The notes under the pieces: generated by a model
The model's input: only the letters and a program-made list of their open reading frames with translations
Databases searched by the model: none
What the model was told of the DNA's origin: nothing
Shown: positions 35,573 through 43,405 of the stretch, one piece after another
How the letters are laid out: each line of letters begins with the position of its first letter
Position numbering within the stretch: the stretch's first letter is position 1
Program-made: the position numbers and the translations under genes
Assembly (NCBI RefSeq): GCF_003024715.1
Contig: NZ_PYLO01000002.1
Location: 1 to 64,000 of the forward strand
Direction of reading: 5' to 3'
DNA from: Clostridium fessum
GTDB lineage: Bacteria > Bacillota > Clostridia > Lachnospirales > Lachnospiraceae
DNA: 64,000 nucleotides

Positions 35573-37288
35573 TTATCGGACCTCACTTTCGCTCTCATCG
35601 TCAATCAGGGAACAAAGCTTCATCAGGGTTGTCTTCGTCTCCGCCGTCGTCTCACCCAGGAGTCCGGCAATATTCTGTGCAACCATCATCTGTTTGTAAA
35701 TGACATTCTGTGCCAGATCAATGGTCGCCTTTTTCTTGGCATATTCCTGTTTTGCCTGTTTTTCCTCGCGCGTCACATCAATGATCGTGGCAATGACAAA
35801 ATTGCCGTCATCGATATACGCAATGTTTTGAAGCGTCACAAGATTCCGATCCGGATAGATCACCTTCCGGCTATGGACGCTTGTGTGCGTCCGGAATACC
35901 TCGCGTACATCCTCGGCGTTGATAAAGTCCTCCAGCGGTTTTCCCTTGATCGCCTCCGGTTTGACGCCGAAATACATTTCTGCCGCCACCGAACACTCCC
36001 GGATCCGCATATCATCGTCGATGATCATGATCAGGTTCGGGGACGTATCCATCACCAGATGAGACAGCGACTGCGCCCGGTCATGCAGGTACGGAATACA
36101 CATATCGACCTCCGCCTTTTTCTGGAAAACGGCGATCGCTTTCTCCCGGCAGGTCGGATAACCGCACGCACCACAGTTTAATTCCTGCTCTGGTGTCGTC
36201 TTGCCCGTCTTTTTCAAGATCTCCCGGATCTCTTCCTCGGTCGGAATCCGCTCCTTCTGGGAACGGTCCGCAAACGTCCGGTGAATCTCTACCTGACGCG
36301 CCGCCTCATGCATCAGGGACAAATCTGCCGGTTCCTTCGGAAGCATCGCTTCCAGATCCAGCTTAACTTTAAAACTCGACACCGAGGTCGCCGTGGACGG
36401 TCCATTGACACAGCCTCCATGACAGGCGTTCATCTCGATGAAACAGCCAGCCACCTCGCCGGTTTTCATCGCCTCACAGACATCCAGACAGTCCTTCACG
36501 CCGCTGACGTAGAACTTGCGGTACTTGTCCGGTTTCTTCTGGGTCGCCGTCACCGCCGTGAGCAGTCCGCCGCTGACCGGATAACGCAGGTTCGCGCCCG
36601 GTTCACGATCCTCGAACGGTTCTTCCTCACATGCTTCGATCTCGATCTGTTCCTCTGACAGCCACTGTTTTAAATCCTCAAATGTGAGGACTGCATCCGG
36701 CTTCACAACCCTGTTTTTCTCTTTTTCCGCGATACACGGTCCGATCACAACTACCTTCGCCGTCTCGCCGAACTCCGCGTGCAGCATGCGCGTATGGATC
36801 CCCGACGGAATCAGCACCGGTGCCAGATATTTGATGAGTTCCGGATAATGAATCTCAATCAGGTTCACGATACTCGGACAGGCAGTTGTGATGATATTTT
36901 TCATCTCGCCCTGCTCTAATAAACGGACATACTCTTCCGTCGCCAGCGCGGCGCCCTCCGCCGCATCACAAACATTCGTAAATCCCAGCTTTTTTAATGC
37001 TGACTTGACCTGCCCCCGCTTTTTATACGGCAGAACCCCCATATAGGAAGACGACAGCGATGCAATGACCGGTGCGCCGCTCTCAATCAGCTTTTTGACC
37101 TTGGAAAGTTCGCTCGGAACACGTTTTGCCGACTGCGGGCAGTTCAAAAGGCACTGCCCACAGAGAATACAGCGATTTGGCATGATATATGCATGACCAT
37201 CCCGGATCATGATTGATTTCACTTCGCAGCCCCGCACACATTTATAACAATGCTTACACATCGTCGCCTTAAAATCAATAATCGGCAT
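35573..37288 (-). CDS. hydS: Sensory [FeFe] hydrogenase with PAS domain (HydS, group C)
   Basis: 571 residues. N-terminal ferredoxin motifs ('CKHCYKCVRGC', 'CILCGQCLLNC') are followed by an H-cluster domain with L1 'TTACPSIVN' (about 138), L2 'IGPCIAEKEK' (about 185) and L3 'MNACHGGCVNGPS' (about 290). In L1 the proton-transfer cysteine is replaced by Ala, as in the characterised group C protein of Thermotoga maritima, pointing to sensing rather than turnover. After that comes a 'CGACGYPTC' cluster motif (about 378) and a PAS domain (about 415-520), ending in a short helical output region. It precedes a phosphatase gene. Role inferred: H2 or redox sensor controlling the phosphatase. Confidence 0.9.
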   Translation of the reverse strand: MPIIDFKATMCKHCYKCVRGCEVKSIMIRDGHAYIMPNRCILCGQCLLNCPQSAKRVPSELSKVKKLIESGAPVIASLSSSYMGVLPYKKRGQVKSALKKLGFTNVCDAAEGAALATEEYVRLLEQGEMKNIITTACPSIVNLIEIHYPELIKYLAPVLIPSGIHTRMLHAEFGETAKVVVIGPCIAEKEKNRVVKPDAVLTFEDLKQWLSEEQIEIEACEEEPFEDREPGANLRYPVSGGLLTAVTATQKKPDKYRKFYVSGVKDCLDVCEAMKTGEVAGCFIEMNACHGGCVNGPSTATSVSSFKVKLDLEAMLPKEPADLSLMHEAARQVEIHRTFADRSQKERIPTEEEIREILKKTGKTTPEQELNCGACGYPTCREKAIAVFQKKAEVDMCIPYLHDRAQSLSHLVMDTSPNLIMIIDDDMRIRECSVAAEMYFGVKPEAIKGKPLEDFINAEDVREVFRTHTSVHSRKVIYPDRNLVTLQNIAYIDDGNFVIATIIDVTREEKQAKQEYAKKKATIDLAQNVIYKQMMVAQNIAGLLGETTAETKTTLMKLCSLIDDESESEVR

Positions 37289-37325
37289 AGACTCTCCCTC
37301 TCTTTTTGCCGTTATATGTAAACGA

Positions 37326-37571
37326 TTACGCGTTCAGGCGTCCCAGAATCTCCTTCTGGAAAAATTCTTCGGTTGTCTCCGGTTTTACGGAATACAGTTC
37401 TCCGTCTATCGTCACACAGACACCTTTACGGCAGTTGCCGCTGCAGAAATCTCCATTTAAATCTACCTCACTGTCCAGATGATTCTCTGAAACCAGCTTC
37501 TGCAGCTTCTGGATTACCTCACGGGATCCTTTCAGATGACAGGCACTTCCGATACAAATCGATACTCTCAT
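37326..37571 (-). CDS. Thioredoxin-like [2Fe-2S] ferredoxin protein (NuoE-like)
   Basis: 81 residues with the thioredoxin-like [2Fe-2S] fold pattern: 'CIGSACHLKGS' near the N-terminus and 'GDFCSGNCRKGVCV' in the middle give the four-cysteine layout seen at the C-terminus of NuoE/HydC. It lacks the N-terminal helical part of full NuoE (about 160 residues). It is first in the hydrogenase operon, 37 nt before hydS, and probably shuttles electrons to or from one of the hydrogenases. GTGAGGAGGTCATTAT sets the start. Confidence 0.88.
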   Translation of the reverse strand: MRVSICIGSACHLKGSREVIQKLQKLVSENHLDSEVDLNGDFCSGNCRKGVCVTIDGELYSVKPETTEEFFQKEILGRLNA

Positions 37572-37589
37572 ATAATGACCTCCTCACTA

Positions 37590-37660
37590 TCCGTTATAAA
37601 ACAGACGCAGCCTTTCACCGGAGATTCCCGGTCAAAAAACTGCCTGTTCACATGCATCTT
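37590..37660 (-). promoter_or_regulatory. Structured leader of the hydrogenase operon
   Basis: In the minus-strand leader ACCGG-GAATCT-CCGGT (37617-37632) forms a tight hairpin. It is nested in a second possible stem (ACAGGCAG with CTGCGTCTGT). Further upstream, TTGTGATA...TATCAA (about 37715-37737) is an imperfect palindrome near AT-rich promoter-like sequence and could be an operator. No known riboswitch class is recognised. Confidence 0.35.
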
Positions 37661-37875
37661 CCAGGGGAATTTACTAAAAATGCATCTTTCCCCATTCTTC
37701 TTCATTATCTCATATTGTGATATTATTATCAATCAAATTTCTTGCTGATTTTGTATTTTTTTTAGACCATAAGTGCCTGATTCCAAAACCTTTTCACTTT
37801 CTTTTCATCAGCTTATGACTCTCCCGGTGTTTTTTAGGAAAATAATCTTTTTATCGGCCACCTTGCACTGCTTTT

Positions 37876-38490
37876 CTATAATATTTCCATCTCCTCCATG
37901 TACGCCCGCAGCCTCTCCACATTCCCGTCCGCAAAACAGTAACCATCCATGCCGCAGCCCTTCGCGCTATCGATGTTATCCTGACGGTCATCGATGAAAA
38001 AGCATTCTTCCGCTTTGAGATGAAATTTTTCAAACAATCTCTCATAGATCGCCGGATTCGGCTTCGCCAGCTTCTCCTCCGCTGAGACAAGCGTGCCATC
38101 AAAATATTCAATGCCCGGAATCTCATACTCGAACACACGCAGGCGCACGGAACAATTCGAGCAGAGGTAGATGCCGCAGCCCTTTTCTTTCAGTTCCTTC
38201 ACCAGCTCTCCCATCCCCGGCTTTGCCCAGATGTTGTACTCATGCCAGTGTTCCAGACTTTCCTTCGCCAGCCAGCGCAGATGTTCATTTGGCAGGCGTT
38301 TCTGCACCCGCTCCAGCGCCTGTGCATCCGTCAGCGTTCCCTCGTCTAAAAGCGACCACTCCTTCGAATCAAACAATTCGCGGTGCATCCACTCCACATC
38401 CTCCGGATTATCTGTGTACTCCCAGCACACCTTGACCGGATCATACTCCAGTAAAACCATTCCCATATCAAATACTATATTTCGAATCAT
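37876..38490 (-). CDS. HAD-family hydrolase (YihX-like)
   Basis: 204-residue HAD-superfamily subfamily IA phosphatase. Motif I is 'FDMGMVLLEYD' at the N-terminus: the nucleophile Asp is kept, but the usual second Asp is Gly, as in YihX-type sugar phosphatases. Motif II is 'LCSNCS' (about 108), motif III Lys in 'EKLAKPNP' (about 143) and motif IV 'FFIDDRQDNID' (about 163). A helical cap occupies about residues 15-85. The substrate is not deducible; small sugar phosphates are typical. It is a monocistronic gene divergent from darA. Confidence 0.88.
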   Translation of the reverse strand: MIRNIVFDMGMVLLEYDPVKVCWEYTDNPEDVEWMHRELFDSKEWSLLDEGTLTDAQALERVQKRLPNEHLRWLAKESLEHWHEYNIWAKPGMGELVKELKEKGCGIYLCSNCSVRLRVFEYEIPGIEYFDGTLVSAEEKLAKPNPAIYERLFEKFHLKAEECFFIDDRQDNIDSAKGCGMDGYCFADGNVERLRAYMEEMEIL

Positions 38491-38678
38491 ACTTCTGCCT
38501 TTCTCTCATCCCGCAAATCTGCCGCCATTCCTGCGGCAGATGGAATTTTCAGTCCAAAAAATTCTCACCTGCAAGCAATCATAATCATTTATATTTTAAC
38601 ATAAATTTCTCATTTTTTTATTTCCATTTTCATAAATTAATGGTACAATAATAGAAAATTTTTCAGGAGGTACCGCTT

Positions 38679-39014
38679 ATGAAAATGATTATCGCAATCA
38701 TTGGCAGTGAGGACGCCGATGATTTAGTATATGAATTAAACCAGCACTCCTTCTTTGTCACCAAGCTTTCCACGATGGGCGGCTTTCTGAAAAAGAAAAG
38801 TACAACCCTGATGCTCGGTGTCGAAGATGAACGCGTCGAGGACGCCATCTCCATCATCAAAAAAATGTCCGGTGCCCGCGAGCAGCTTGTATACACGCCG
38901 CCGACCATGGCCGGAAACTGCTGCCCGACCGTTAATATGACCGTTCCGATGAACATGAAAGTCGGCGGAGCAACCGTATTTGTAATAAATGTAGAAGAAT
39001 TTCAGAAATTCTAA
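38679..39014 (+). CDS. darA: Cyclic-di-AMP receptor DarA (PII-like, YaaQ family)
   Basis: 111 residues, family length about 109. The PII-like fold is clear: 'MKMIIAIIGSEDADDLVYEL' opens the domain, and 'VTKLSTMGGFLKKKSTTLMLGV' (quoted in part as STMGGFLKKKSTT) is the T-loop/ligand segment conserved in DarA/PstA. 'VGGATVFVINVEEF' ends it. The protein binds c-di-AMP as a trimer in Bacillus, Listeria and Staphylococcus; its downstream partner is not known. CAGGAGGTACCGCTT gives a strong ribosome binding site. It is a single gene with its own terminator. Confidence 0.95.
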   Translation: MKMIIAIIGSEDADDLVYELNQHSFFVTKLSTMGGFLKKKSTTLMLGVEDERVEDAISIIKKMSGAREQLVYTPPTMAGNCCPTVNMTVPMNMKVGGATVFVINVEEFQKF

Positions 39015-39046
39015 TTTTTTGATTTATATTACAAATTCGAATTACA

Positions 39047-39081
39047 AAAGGGGCTTTCGCTTGCGCGTCTGCCCCTTTTTG
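39047..39081 (+). terminator. darA terminator
   Basis: AAAAGGGGC (39047-39055) pairs with GCCCCTTTT (39072-39080) and ends in a T-run. Confidence 0.85.
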
Positions 39082-39095
39082 ATTCCTTGTATAGA

Positions 39096-39133
39096 AAAAG
39101 AAAAACTCCCGGAGAAATCATCTCTGGGAGTTC
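39096..39133 (-). terminator. Terminator of the tRNA-Leu pair
   Basis: AACTCCC (complement of 39127-39133) pairs with GGGAGTT (complement of 39105-39111), followed on the minus strand by TTTCTTTTT. Confidence 0.8.
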
Positions 39134-39163
39134 CACGCTGCACTCAGGTTCTGCAGCTAATCA

Positions 39164-39247
39164 TGCAGAAGAAGGGACTTGAACCCTCATGATGTTGCCA
39201 TCACACGGACCTGAACCGTGCGCGTCTGCCAATTCCGCCACTTCTGC
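39164..39247 (-). tRNA. tRNA-Leu (anticodon CAG)
   Basis: 84 nt with a long variable arm, as expected for class II tRNAs. The acceptor GCAGAAG pairs with CTTCTGC; the anticodon stem CACGG/CCGTG encloses TTCAGGT, giving CAG. No CCA is encoded. It is 11 nt downstream of the other tRNA-Leu and shares its transcript. Confidence 0.95.
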
Positions 39248-39258
39248 GTAATTTCTAG

Positions 39259-39338
39259 TGCGGGCAACAGGACTTGAACCTGCACACTCTCGTACCAGAA
39301 CCTAAATCTGGCGCGTCTGCCAATTCCGCCATGCCCGC
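39259..39338 (-). tRNA. tRNA-Leu (anticodon TAG)
   Basis: 80 nt class II tRNA. The acceptor GCGGGCA pairs with TGCCCGC; anticodon stem CCAGA/TCTGG with loop TTTAGGT, anticodon TAG. The T-arm is CAGG-TTCAAGT-CCTG. No CCA is encoded. Confidence 0.95.
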
Positions 39339-39561
39339 TTGCTTGTCTTTCTGACTCACAAGTGAGTTTATTATAACATAGGGTAGTTCAAAATGGAAGA
39401 GTTTTTTTTATTTTTTTGAATTTTTTCGAAAGTTCTTTTTTAAAAAATGTGCGGCAAATTCATCGATACTGAAAGTCCGTGTGATCTTTCGTGTGATCCT
39501 TGTACCGAAAAGTTTGTACCTATAACGGAATATTTTGTTCCGCTTGAAATCTTAAAAACAC

Positions 39562-39609
39562 AAAAAAGCCTTGAAAACAAAGGAAAAACCAGTGTTTTCA
39601 AGGCTTTCT
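39562..39609 (-). terminator. tRNA-Ala terminator
   Basis: GAAAGCCTTGAAAAC pairs with GTTTTCAAGGCTTTT on the minus strand, ending in a T-run just after the tRNA-Ala gene. Confidence 0.85.
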
Positions 39610-39615
39610 CTATCA

Positions 39616-39688
39616 TGGAGACAACGGGATTCGAACCCGCGACCTTTGCGTTGCGAACGCAACGCTCTCCCAGCTGAGCTATGTCCCC
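39616..39688 (-). tRNA. tRNA-Ala (anticodon CGC)
   Basis: 73 nt. The acceptor GGGGACA pairs with TGTCTCC (one G-T pair); D-arm GCTCAGCTGGGAGAGC; anticodon stem TTGCG/CGCAA with loop TTCGCAA, anticodon CGC; T-arm GCGGG-TTCGAAT-CCCGT. Discriminator A, no encoded CCA. This isoacceptor reads only GCG codons. Confidence 0.93.
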
Positions 39689-39740
39689 GTCCAAACTGTT
39701 ATCATTATAGCACAACTGGAATGAATTGCAAGTAGAGAAT

Positions 39741-39779
39741 AAAAAAAACGGAAACCCTTGTAAATCAAAGGCTTCCGTT
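39741..39779 (-). terminator. tRNA-Thr terminator
   Basis: ACGGAAGCC pairs with GGGTTTCCGT on the minus strand, followed by eight T residues, 13 nt after tRNA-Thr. Confidence 0.85.
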
Positions 39780-39791
39780 CTTTTCTAGCAG

Positions 39792-39864
39792 AGCTGCTGA
39801 CGGGAATCGGACCCGTGACCTCCGCACTACCAATGCGACGCACTACCGACTGTGCTACAGCAGC
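39792..39864 (-). tRNA. tRNA-Thr (anticodon GGT)
   Basis: 73 nt. The acceptor GCTGCTG pairs with CAGCAGC; anticodon stem TCGCA/TGCGG with loop TTGGTAG, anticodon GGT; T-arm ACGGG-TCCGATT-CCCGT. It has its own terminator, so it is transcribed separately from the Ala and Leu tRNAs. Confidence 0.94.
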
Positions 39865-40098
39865 ATCTTTTTGTTTTCGGCTCATCTCTAAGCCTCGATT
39901 AGTTTATCATGATACAATCGTTTTGTCAACGGTTTTTTTGAATTTTTTTTATTTTTTTAAATTTCCCGTTTTTTTCATCGGATGCCTCCGTTTTCATTCG
40001 CAGACATCCGATTCTCATTTCCTATCTTTTCATATTTTTATATGATTCCAACGGGGAGGGGAGTAGCGGAATCGGTTGCCCGATACCTTTCACTTACC

Positions 40099-40863
40099 CT
40101 ACATCATTCTCTGACGCACAATCTCATATGCCAGCACACCAGCTGCCACCGATGCGTTCAGGGAGTCGATATCTCCCTTCATCGGGATCGATGCGATGAA
40201 ATCACATTTTTCCCGCACCAGACGGCTGACACCTTCGCCCTCATTGCCAATCACCAGACCGATCGGTCCTTTTAAGTCGAGGCGGTACATGCTCTCTCCG
40301 CCCATATCGGCGCAAACAAACCAGAGTCCTCTCTCTTTCAGCTCCTCGATCGTGGCTGAAATATTGGTTACCTTCGCCACCGGCGTATAATTCAGCGCTC
40401 CCGCCGAGGTCTTCGCAACCGTCGATGTCAGTCCCACTGCGCGGCGTTTCGGGATGATCACGCCATGTGCGCCTGCCAGATTGGCAGTACGGATGATCGC
40501 ACCCAGATTATGCGGATCCTCAATGCCATCCAGAATAAAGAGAAACGGCGGCTCGCCTTTCTCTTCTGCCAGCTTTAGCATATCTTCCACCTCTGCATAG
40601 CGGTATGCCGCTGCCTGTGCAATCACGCCCTGATGCTTGCCGGTCTCAGAAAGCTGGTCGAGTCTCTCCTTCGCCACATAGTGGATGATCGTATTCTGCT
40701 TTTTTGCCTCTCTCGTGATCGTCTTGACCGGTCCATCCTGGCAGCCATCCAGCACAAACAGCTTATCCACCGTCTTGCCCGAACGGAATGCCTCTAAAAC
40801 GGCATTTCTGCCTTCGATCATCGTCTCTTCAAATCTATTTTCCTGCTTATTTTCCTGTTCCAT
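40099..40863 (-). CDS. rlmB: 23S rRNA (guanosine-2'-O-)-methyltransferase RlmB
   Basis: SPOUT-family (TrmH/SpoU) enzyme of 254 residues that 2'-O-methylates a guanosine in the peptidyl-transferase region of 23S rRNA. An N-terminal substrate-binding domain ('MIEGRNAVLEAFRSGKTVDKL' in part) precedes motif 1 'DPHNLGAIIRTA' (about 122), motif 2 'LVIGNEGEGVSRLV' (about 208) and motif 3 'IPMKGDIDSLNASVAAG' (about 227), which form the trefoil-knot SAM site. It is last in the ispF-cysS-mrnC-rlmB cluster, a common order in Firmicutes. ATGAGGAAGATAG precedes the start. Confidence 0.94.
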   Translation of the reverse strand: MEQENKQENRFEETMIEGRNAVLEAFRSGKTVDKLFVLDGCQDGPVKTITREAKKQNTIIHYVAKERLDQLSETGKHQGVIAQAAAYRYAEVEDMLKLAEEKGEPPFLFILDGIEDPHNLGAIIRTANLAGAHGVIIPKRRAVGLTSTVAKTSAGALNYTPVAKVTNISATIEELKERGLWFVCADMGGESMYRLDLKGPIGLVIGNEGEGVSRLVREKCDFIASIPMKGDIDSLNASVAAGVLAYEIVRQRMM

Positions 40864-40882
40864 CTATCTTCCTCATCATGAT

Positions 40883-41320
40883 TTATAACGATATTAATTC
40901 TCCCATCTGTTCCAGCCCTTTTCCCAGAAGTTCTGCCATCCTGTCAAACTGCTCGGTCAGATAGAGATAGCCCATCAGCGCCTCAAATCCGGTCGCCATC
41001 CGGTAATCCTTCATCGTCGCGTGCTTCGGCATCGTAAAAGATTTCGCATTGCGTCCGCGTCGGTATGCCGCCTTCTCCGCATCCGTCAGCTCTTCCTCCA
41101 GAAGCAGATAAAAATGTGCCTGTGCGTCCGCCTTGACCAGGTTCGCCGTCTTCTTGTGCATCTTGTTGACCTGCATATTGCCGCGGTTCATGACAAGGGT
41201 ACGGATCGCCAGCTCATAGACCGCATCTCCGATATACGCCAGCGCCAGCGGGGAATACTCCCCCGCCTCAACATGTTTTAAATGCAGCGCTTCCTTAAAC
41301 GCATTTAAGCCCGTTTCCAT
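40883..41320 (-). CDS. mrnC: Mini-ribonuclease III
   Basis: 145 residues: an RNase III catalytic domain without the double-stranded RNA-binding domain. It matures 23S rRNA ends in Bacillus. 'LALAYIGDAVYELAIR' (about 24-39) holds the signature with the catalytic Asp, and 'FEALMGYLYLTEQ' (about 117) the second acidic motif. The ATG lies inside the end of cysS (16-nt overlap), with AGAGGG upstream, so translation is probably coupled. Confidence 0.94.
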   Translation of the reverse strand: METGLNAFKEALHLKHVEAGEYSPLALAYIGDAVYELAIRTLVMNRGNMQVNKMHKKTANLVKADAQAHFYLLLEEELTDAEKAAYRRGRNAKSFTMPKHATMKDYRMATGFEALMGYLYLTEQFDRMAELLGKGLEQMGELISL

Positions 41321-42714
41321 TTGACGCCCTCTCTCGTATCTTCCAGAATAATTCCCATATCGAGAAGCTGTCCACGGATCTCATCCGCCAGTGCGAAATT
41401 CTTGTCTTTTCTCGCCTGCTGGCGTTTTGCGATCAAGTCTTCTACTTCGCTGTCCAGAATCTCTTCCTTCTTCTCCGTGATAATACCGAGCACATCGCAG
41501 AGTTTATCCATCGTCTCTTTAACATAGGAAACGTATGCCTTCGTCGATGCTTCCGAAATCGTGGAGTTGCTCAGGCGTACAATCTCAAAAATAGCTGAAA
41601 TCGCATCTGCGGTGTTGAAATCATCGTCCATCGCCGTCTCGAACTTCTGAACCAACTCCTCGACTGCTGCCTGATTCTGCTTCTCCTCTGCCGTCATCTC
41701 GCCCTCTTTCGCTGCTTTCAGGCAGTCTGCCTGATGCTCTGCCGCAGTGCGGATGCGCTCTAAGCTGTTTTTCGAAGCTTCCATCAAATCCGCGCTGAAA
41801 TTGAGCGGGCTGCGGTACTGGGCGCTCAGCATGAAGAGACGCAGAACCTGCAAATCGTATTTCTCACTGATCTCACGCACGGTAAAGAAGTTTCCAAGAG
41901 ATTTGGACATCTTGCGGTTATCAATATTTAAGAATGCGTTGTGCATCCAGTAGTTGGCAAAGGTCTTGCCATTCGCGCACTCGCTCTGCGCGATCTCATT
42001 TTCATGGTGCGGGAAGATCAGATCCTCTCCGCCTGCATGGATATCGATGGACTCGCCAAGGTATTTCTTGGACATCTCGGAGCACTCGATATGCCAGCCT
42101 GGACGGCCCTGGCACCACGGAGACTCCCAGAACGGCTCTCCTTCTTTTTTCGGTTTCCAGAGAACGAAATCGGTCGGATCTTCCTTGCCTTCCTCGCCGG
42201 TTACCTTGATCTCACGGAAGCCGGACTGCAGATCGTCCAGATTTTTATGGGACAGTTTTCCGTACTCTTTAAAGGATTTGGTGCGGAAATAAACCGTGCC
42301 GTCAGCTGCCACATACGCATGTCCTTTTTCGATCAACGTATTGATCATCTCGATCATACCGCCGATCTCCTGAGTCGCCTGCGGATTCTTCGTCGCCGGT
42401 TTGACGTTCATCATCTCCATATCTTTTTTGCACTCTGCGATATAGCGCTTGGAGATCGTCTCCGCATCCACGCCCTCCTCGATGGCTTTCCTGATGATCT
42501 TGTCATCCACATCAGTAAAGTTAGATACATAGTTTACTTCGTATCCTTTGTACTCAAAATACCGGCGGACCGTATCAAATACGATCATCGGTCTTGCATT
42601 TCCAATATGAATAAAATTGTAAACGGTCGGTCCGCACACATACATCTTAACCTTGCCCGGTTCGATCGGCACAAACTCCTCTTTTCTGCGGGACAATGTG
42701 TTGAAAATTTTCAT
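41305..42714 (-). CDS. cysS: Cysteinyl-tRNA synthetase
   Basis: Class I aminoacyl-tRNA synthetase charging tRNA-Cys, 469 residues, typical length. 'CGPTVYNFIHIGNARP' (about 28-43) contains the first zinc-ligand Cys and the HIGN signature. 'WHIECSEMS' and 'GGEDLIFPHHENE' (about 206-240) carry further zinc ligands, and KMSKS is near 268. The C-terminal helical DALR-type region follows. Its product sets Cys-tRNA charging, the quantity that the putative metY leader attenuator would sense. It is located between ispF and mrnC. Confidence 0.97.
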   Translation of the reverse strand: MKIFNTLSRRKEEFVPIEPGKVKMYVCGPTVYNFIHIGNARPMIVFDTVRRYFEYKGYEVNYVSNFTDVDDKIIRKAIEEGVDAETISKRYIAECKKDMEMMNVKPATKNPQATQEIGGMIEMINTLIEKGHAYVAADGTVYFRTKSFKEYGKLSHKNLDDLQSGFREIKVTGEEGKEDPTDFVLWKPKKEGEPFWESPWCQGRPGWHIECSEMSKKYLGESIDIHAGGEDLIFPHHENEIAQSECANGKTFANYWMHNAFLNIDNRKMSKSLGNFFTVREISEKYDLQVLRLFMLSAQYRSPLNFSADLMEASKNSLERIRTAAEHQADCLKAAKEGEMTAEEKQNQAAVEELVQKFETAMDDDFNTADAISAIFEIVRLSNSTISEASTKAYVSYVKETMDKLCDVLGIITEKKEEILDSEVEDLIAKRQQARKDKNFALADEIRGQLLDMGIILEDTREGVKWKRA

Positions 42715-42732
42715 AACCTCATTACTCCTCTT

Positions 42733-43308
42733 CTATTTTAAATCTGCTTCCGGTGCTGCCTGACAGCCGCCACAGCCGCCGCATCCACCGCAAGCCGCTG
42801 CCTGCGTCATCATTTCACTATCATAACAGTAATTCTCCACTTCCGTCAACAGGGTAATCGCCTGTGAGGAAATGCCCTCGCCGCTGCCTGTAAAACCAAG
42901 GCCTTCCTCGGTCGTCGCCTTGACACTCACACGGCTGACCGGAAGCCCCAGCGCATCTGCAATATTTTCTGCCATCTGTGGGCGGTATGCCGCCAGCTTC
43001 GGGCGCTGCGCAATGATCGTGGCATCGATATTTTCAATCACATAGCCGCGTTCCTGCAGAAGTTTCCCTACCTTTTTCAGAAGCTCGATGCTCGACGCAC
43101 CCTCATATTCCGGATCCGTGTCCGGAAAATGCTGTCCGATGTCGCCCAGTGCCGCCGCCCCTAAGAGCGCATCCATCACCGCATGCACCAGCACATCCGC
43201 ATCCGAATGTCCTAACAGCCCCTTCTCATACGGGATCGTCACGCCGCCTAAAATCAGTTCCCGATCCGGAACAAGTTTATGCACATCATATCCCTGTCCT
43301 ATTCTCAT
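42733..43308 (-). CDS. ispF: 2-C-methyl-D-erythritol 2,4-cyclodiphosphate synthase with Cys-rich tail
   Basis: MEP-pathway isoprenoid enzyme converting CDP-methylerythritol 2-phosphate to the cyclic diphosphate and CMP. The core (about residues 1-158) is complete: 'GYDVHKL' and '[20 protein letters not shown]' (in part: [11 protein letters not shown]) bring the zinc-binding Asp/His, and '[17 protein letters not shown]' ends the fold. An extra tail of about 33 residues follows, containing CGGCGGCGGC (about residues 173-182). IspF normally stops near 160, so the tail is unusual; it could bind metal or be disordered. First gene of the cluster, with a palindromic repeat just upstream. Confidence 0.93.
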   Translation of the reverse strand: MRIGQGYDVHKLVPDRELILGGVTIPYEKGLLGHSDADVLVHAVMDALLGAAALGDIGQHFPDTDPEYEGASSIELLKKVGKLLQERGYVIENIDATIIAQRPKLAAYRPQMAENIADALGLPVSRVSVKATTEEGLGFTGSGEGISSQAITLLTEVENYCYDSEMMTQAAACGGCGGCGGCQAAPEADLK

Positions 43309-43337
43309 CGTATTCCAGTTCCTTTCTTGGTCATTTT

Positions 43338-43364
43338 GTAACTGTCCGGACTGCCCGCAGTTAC
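43338..43364. repeat. Short palindrome of the GTAACTG family
   Basis: GTAACTG (43338-43344) and CAGTTAC (43358-43364) flank a small CGG/CCG core. It lies between ispF and the lipid kinase gene. The ends resemble those of the elements at 7704-7836, 47980-48013 and 61176-61207. Confidence 0.5.
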
Positions 43365-43405
43365 TTTATTTGATAAATTATTTTATACTTTTGAAAAATA
43401 TACAC

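Noticed and set aside
32921-37571. Electron-bifurcating HydABC hydrogenase
   Set aside because: No NuoF-like flavoprotein subunit in the operon. The PAS domain and phosphatase point to sensing.
41941-42741. 266-codon plus-strand frame opposite cysS
   Set aside because: Shadow of cysteinyl-tRNA synthetase, whose HIGN and KMSKS motifs are intact on the other strand.
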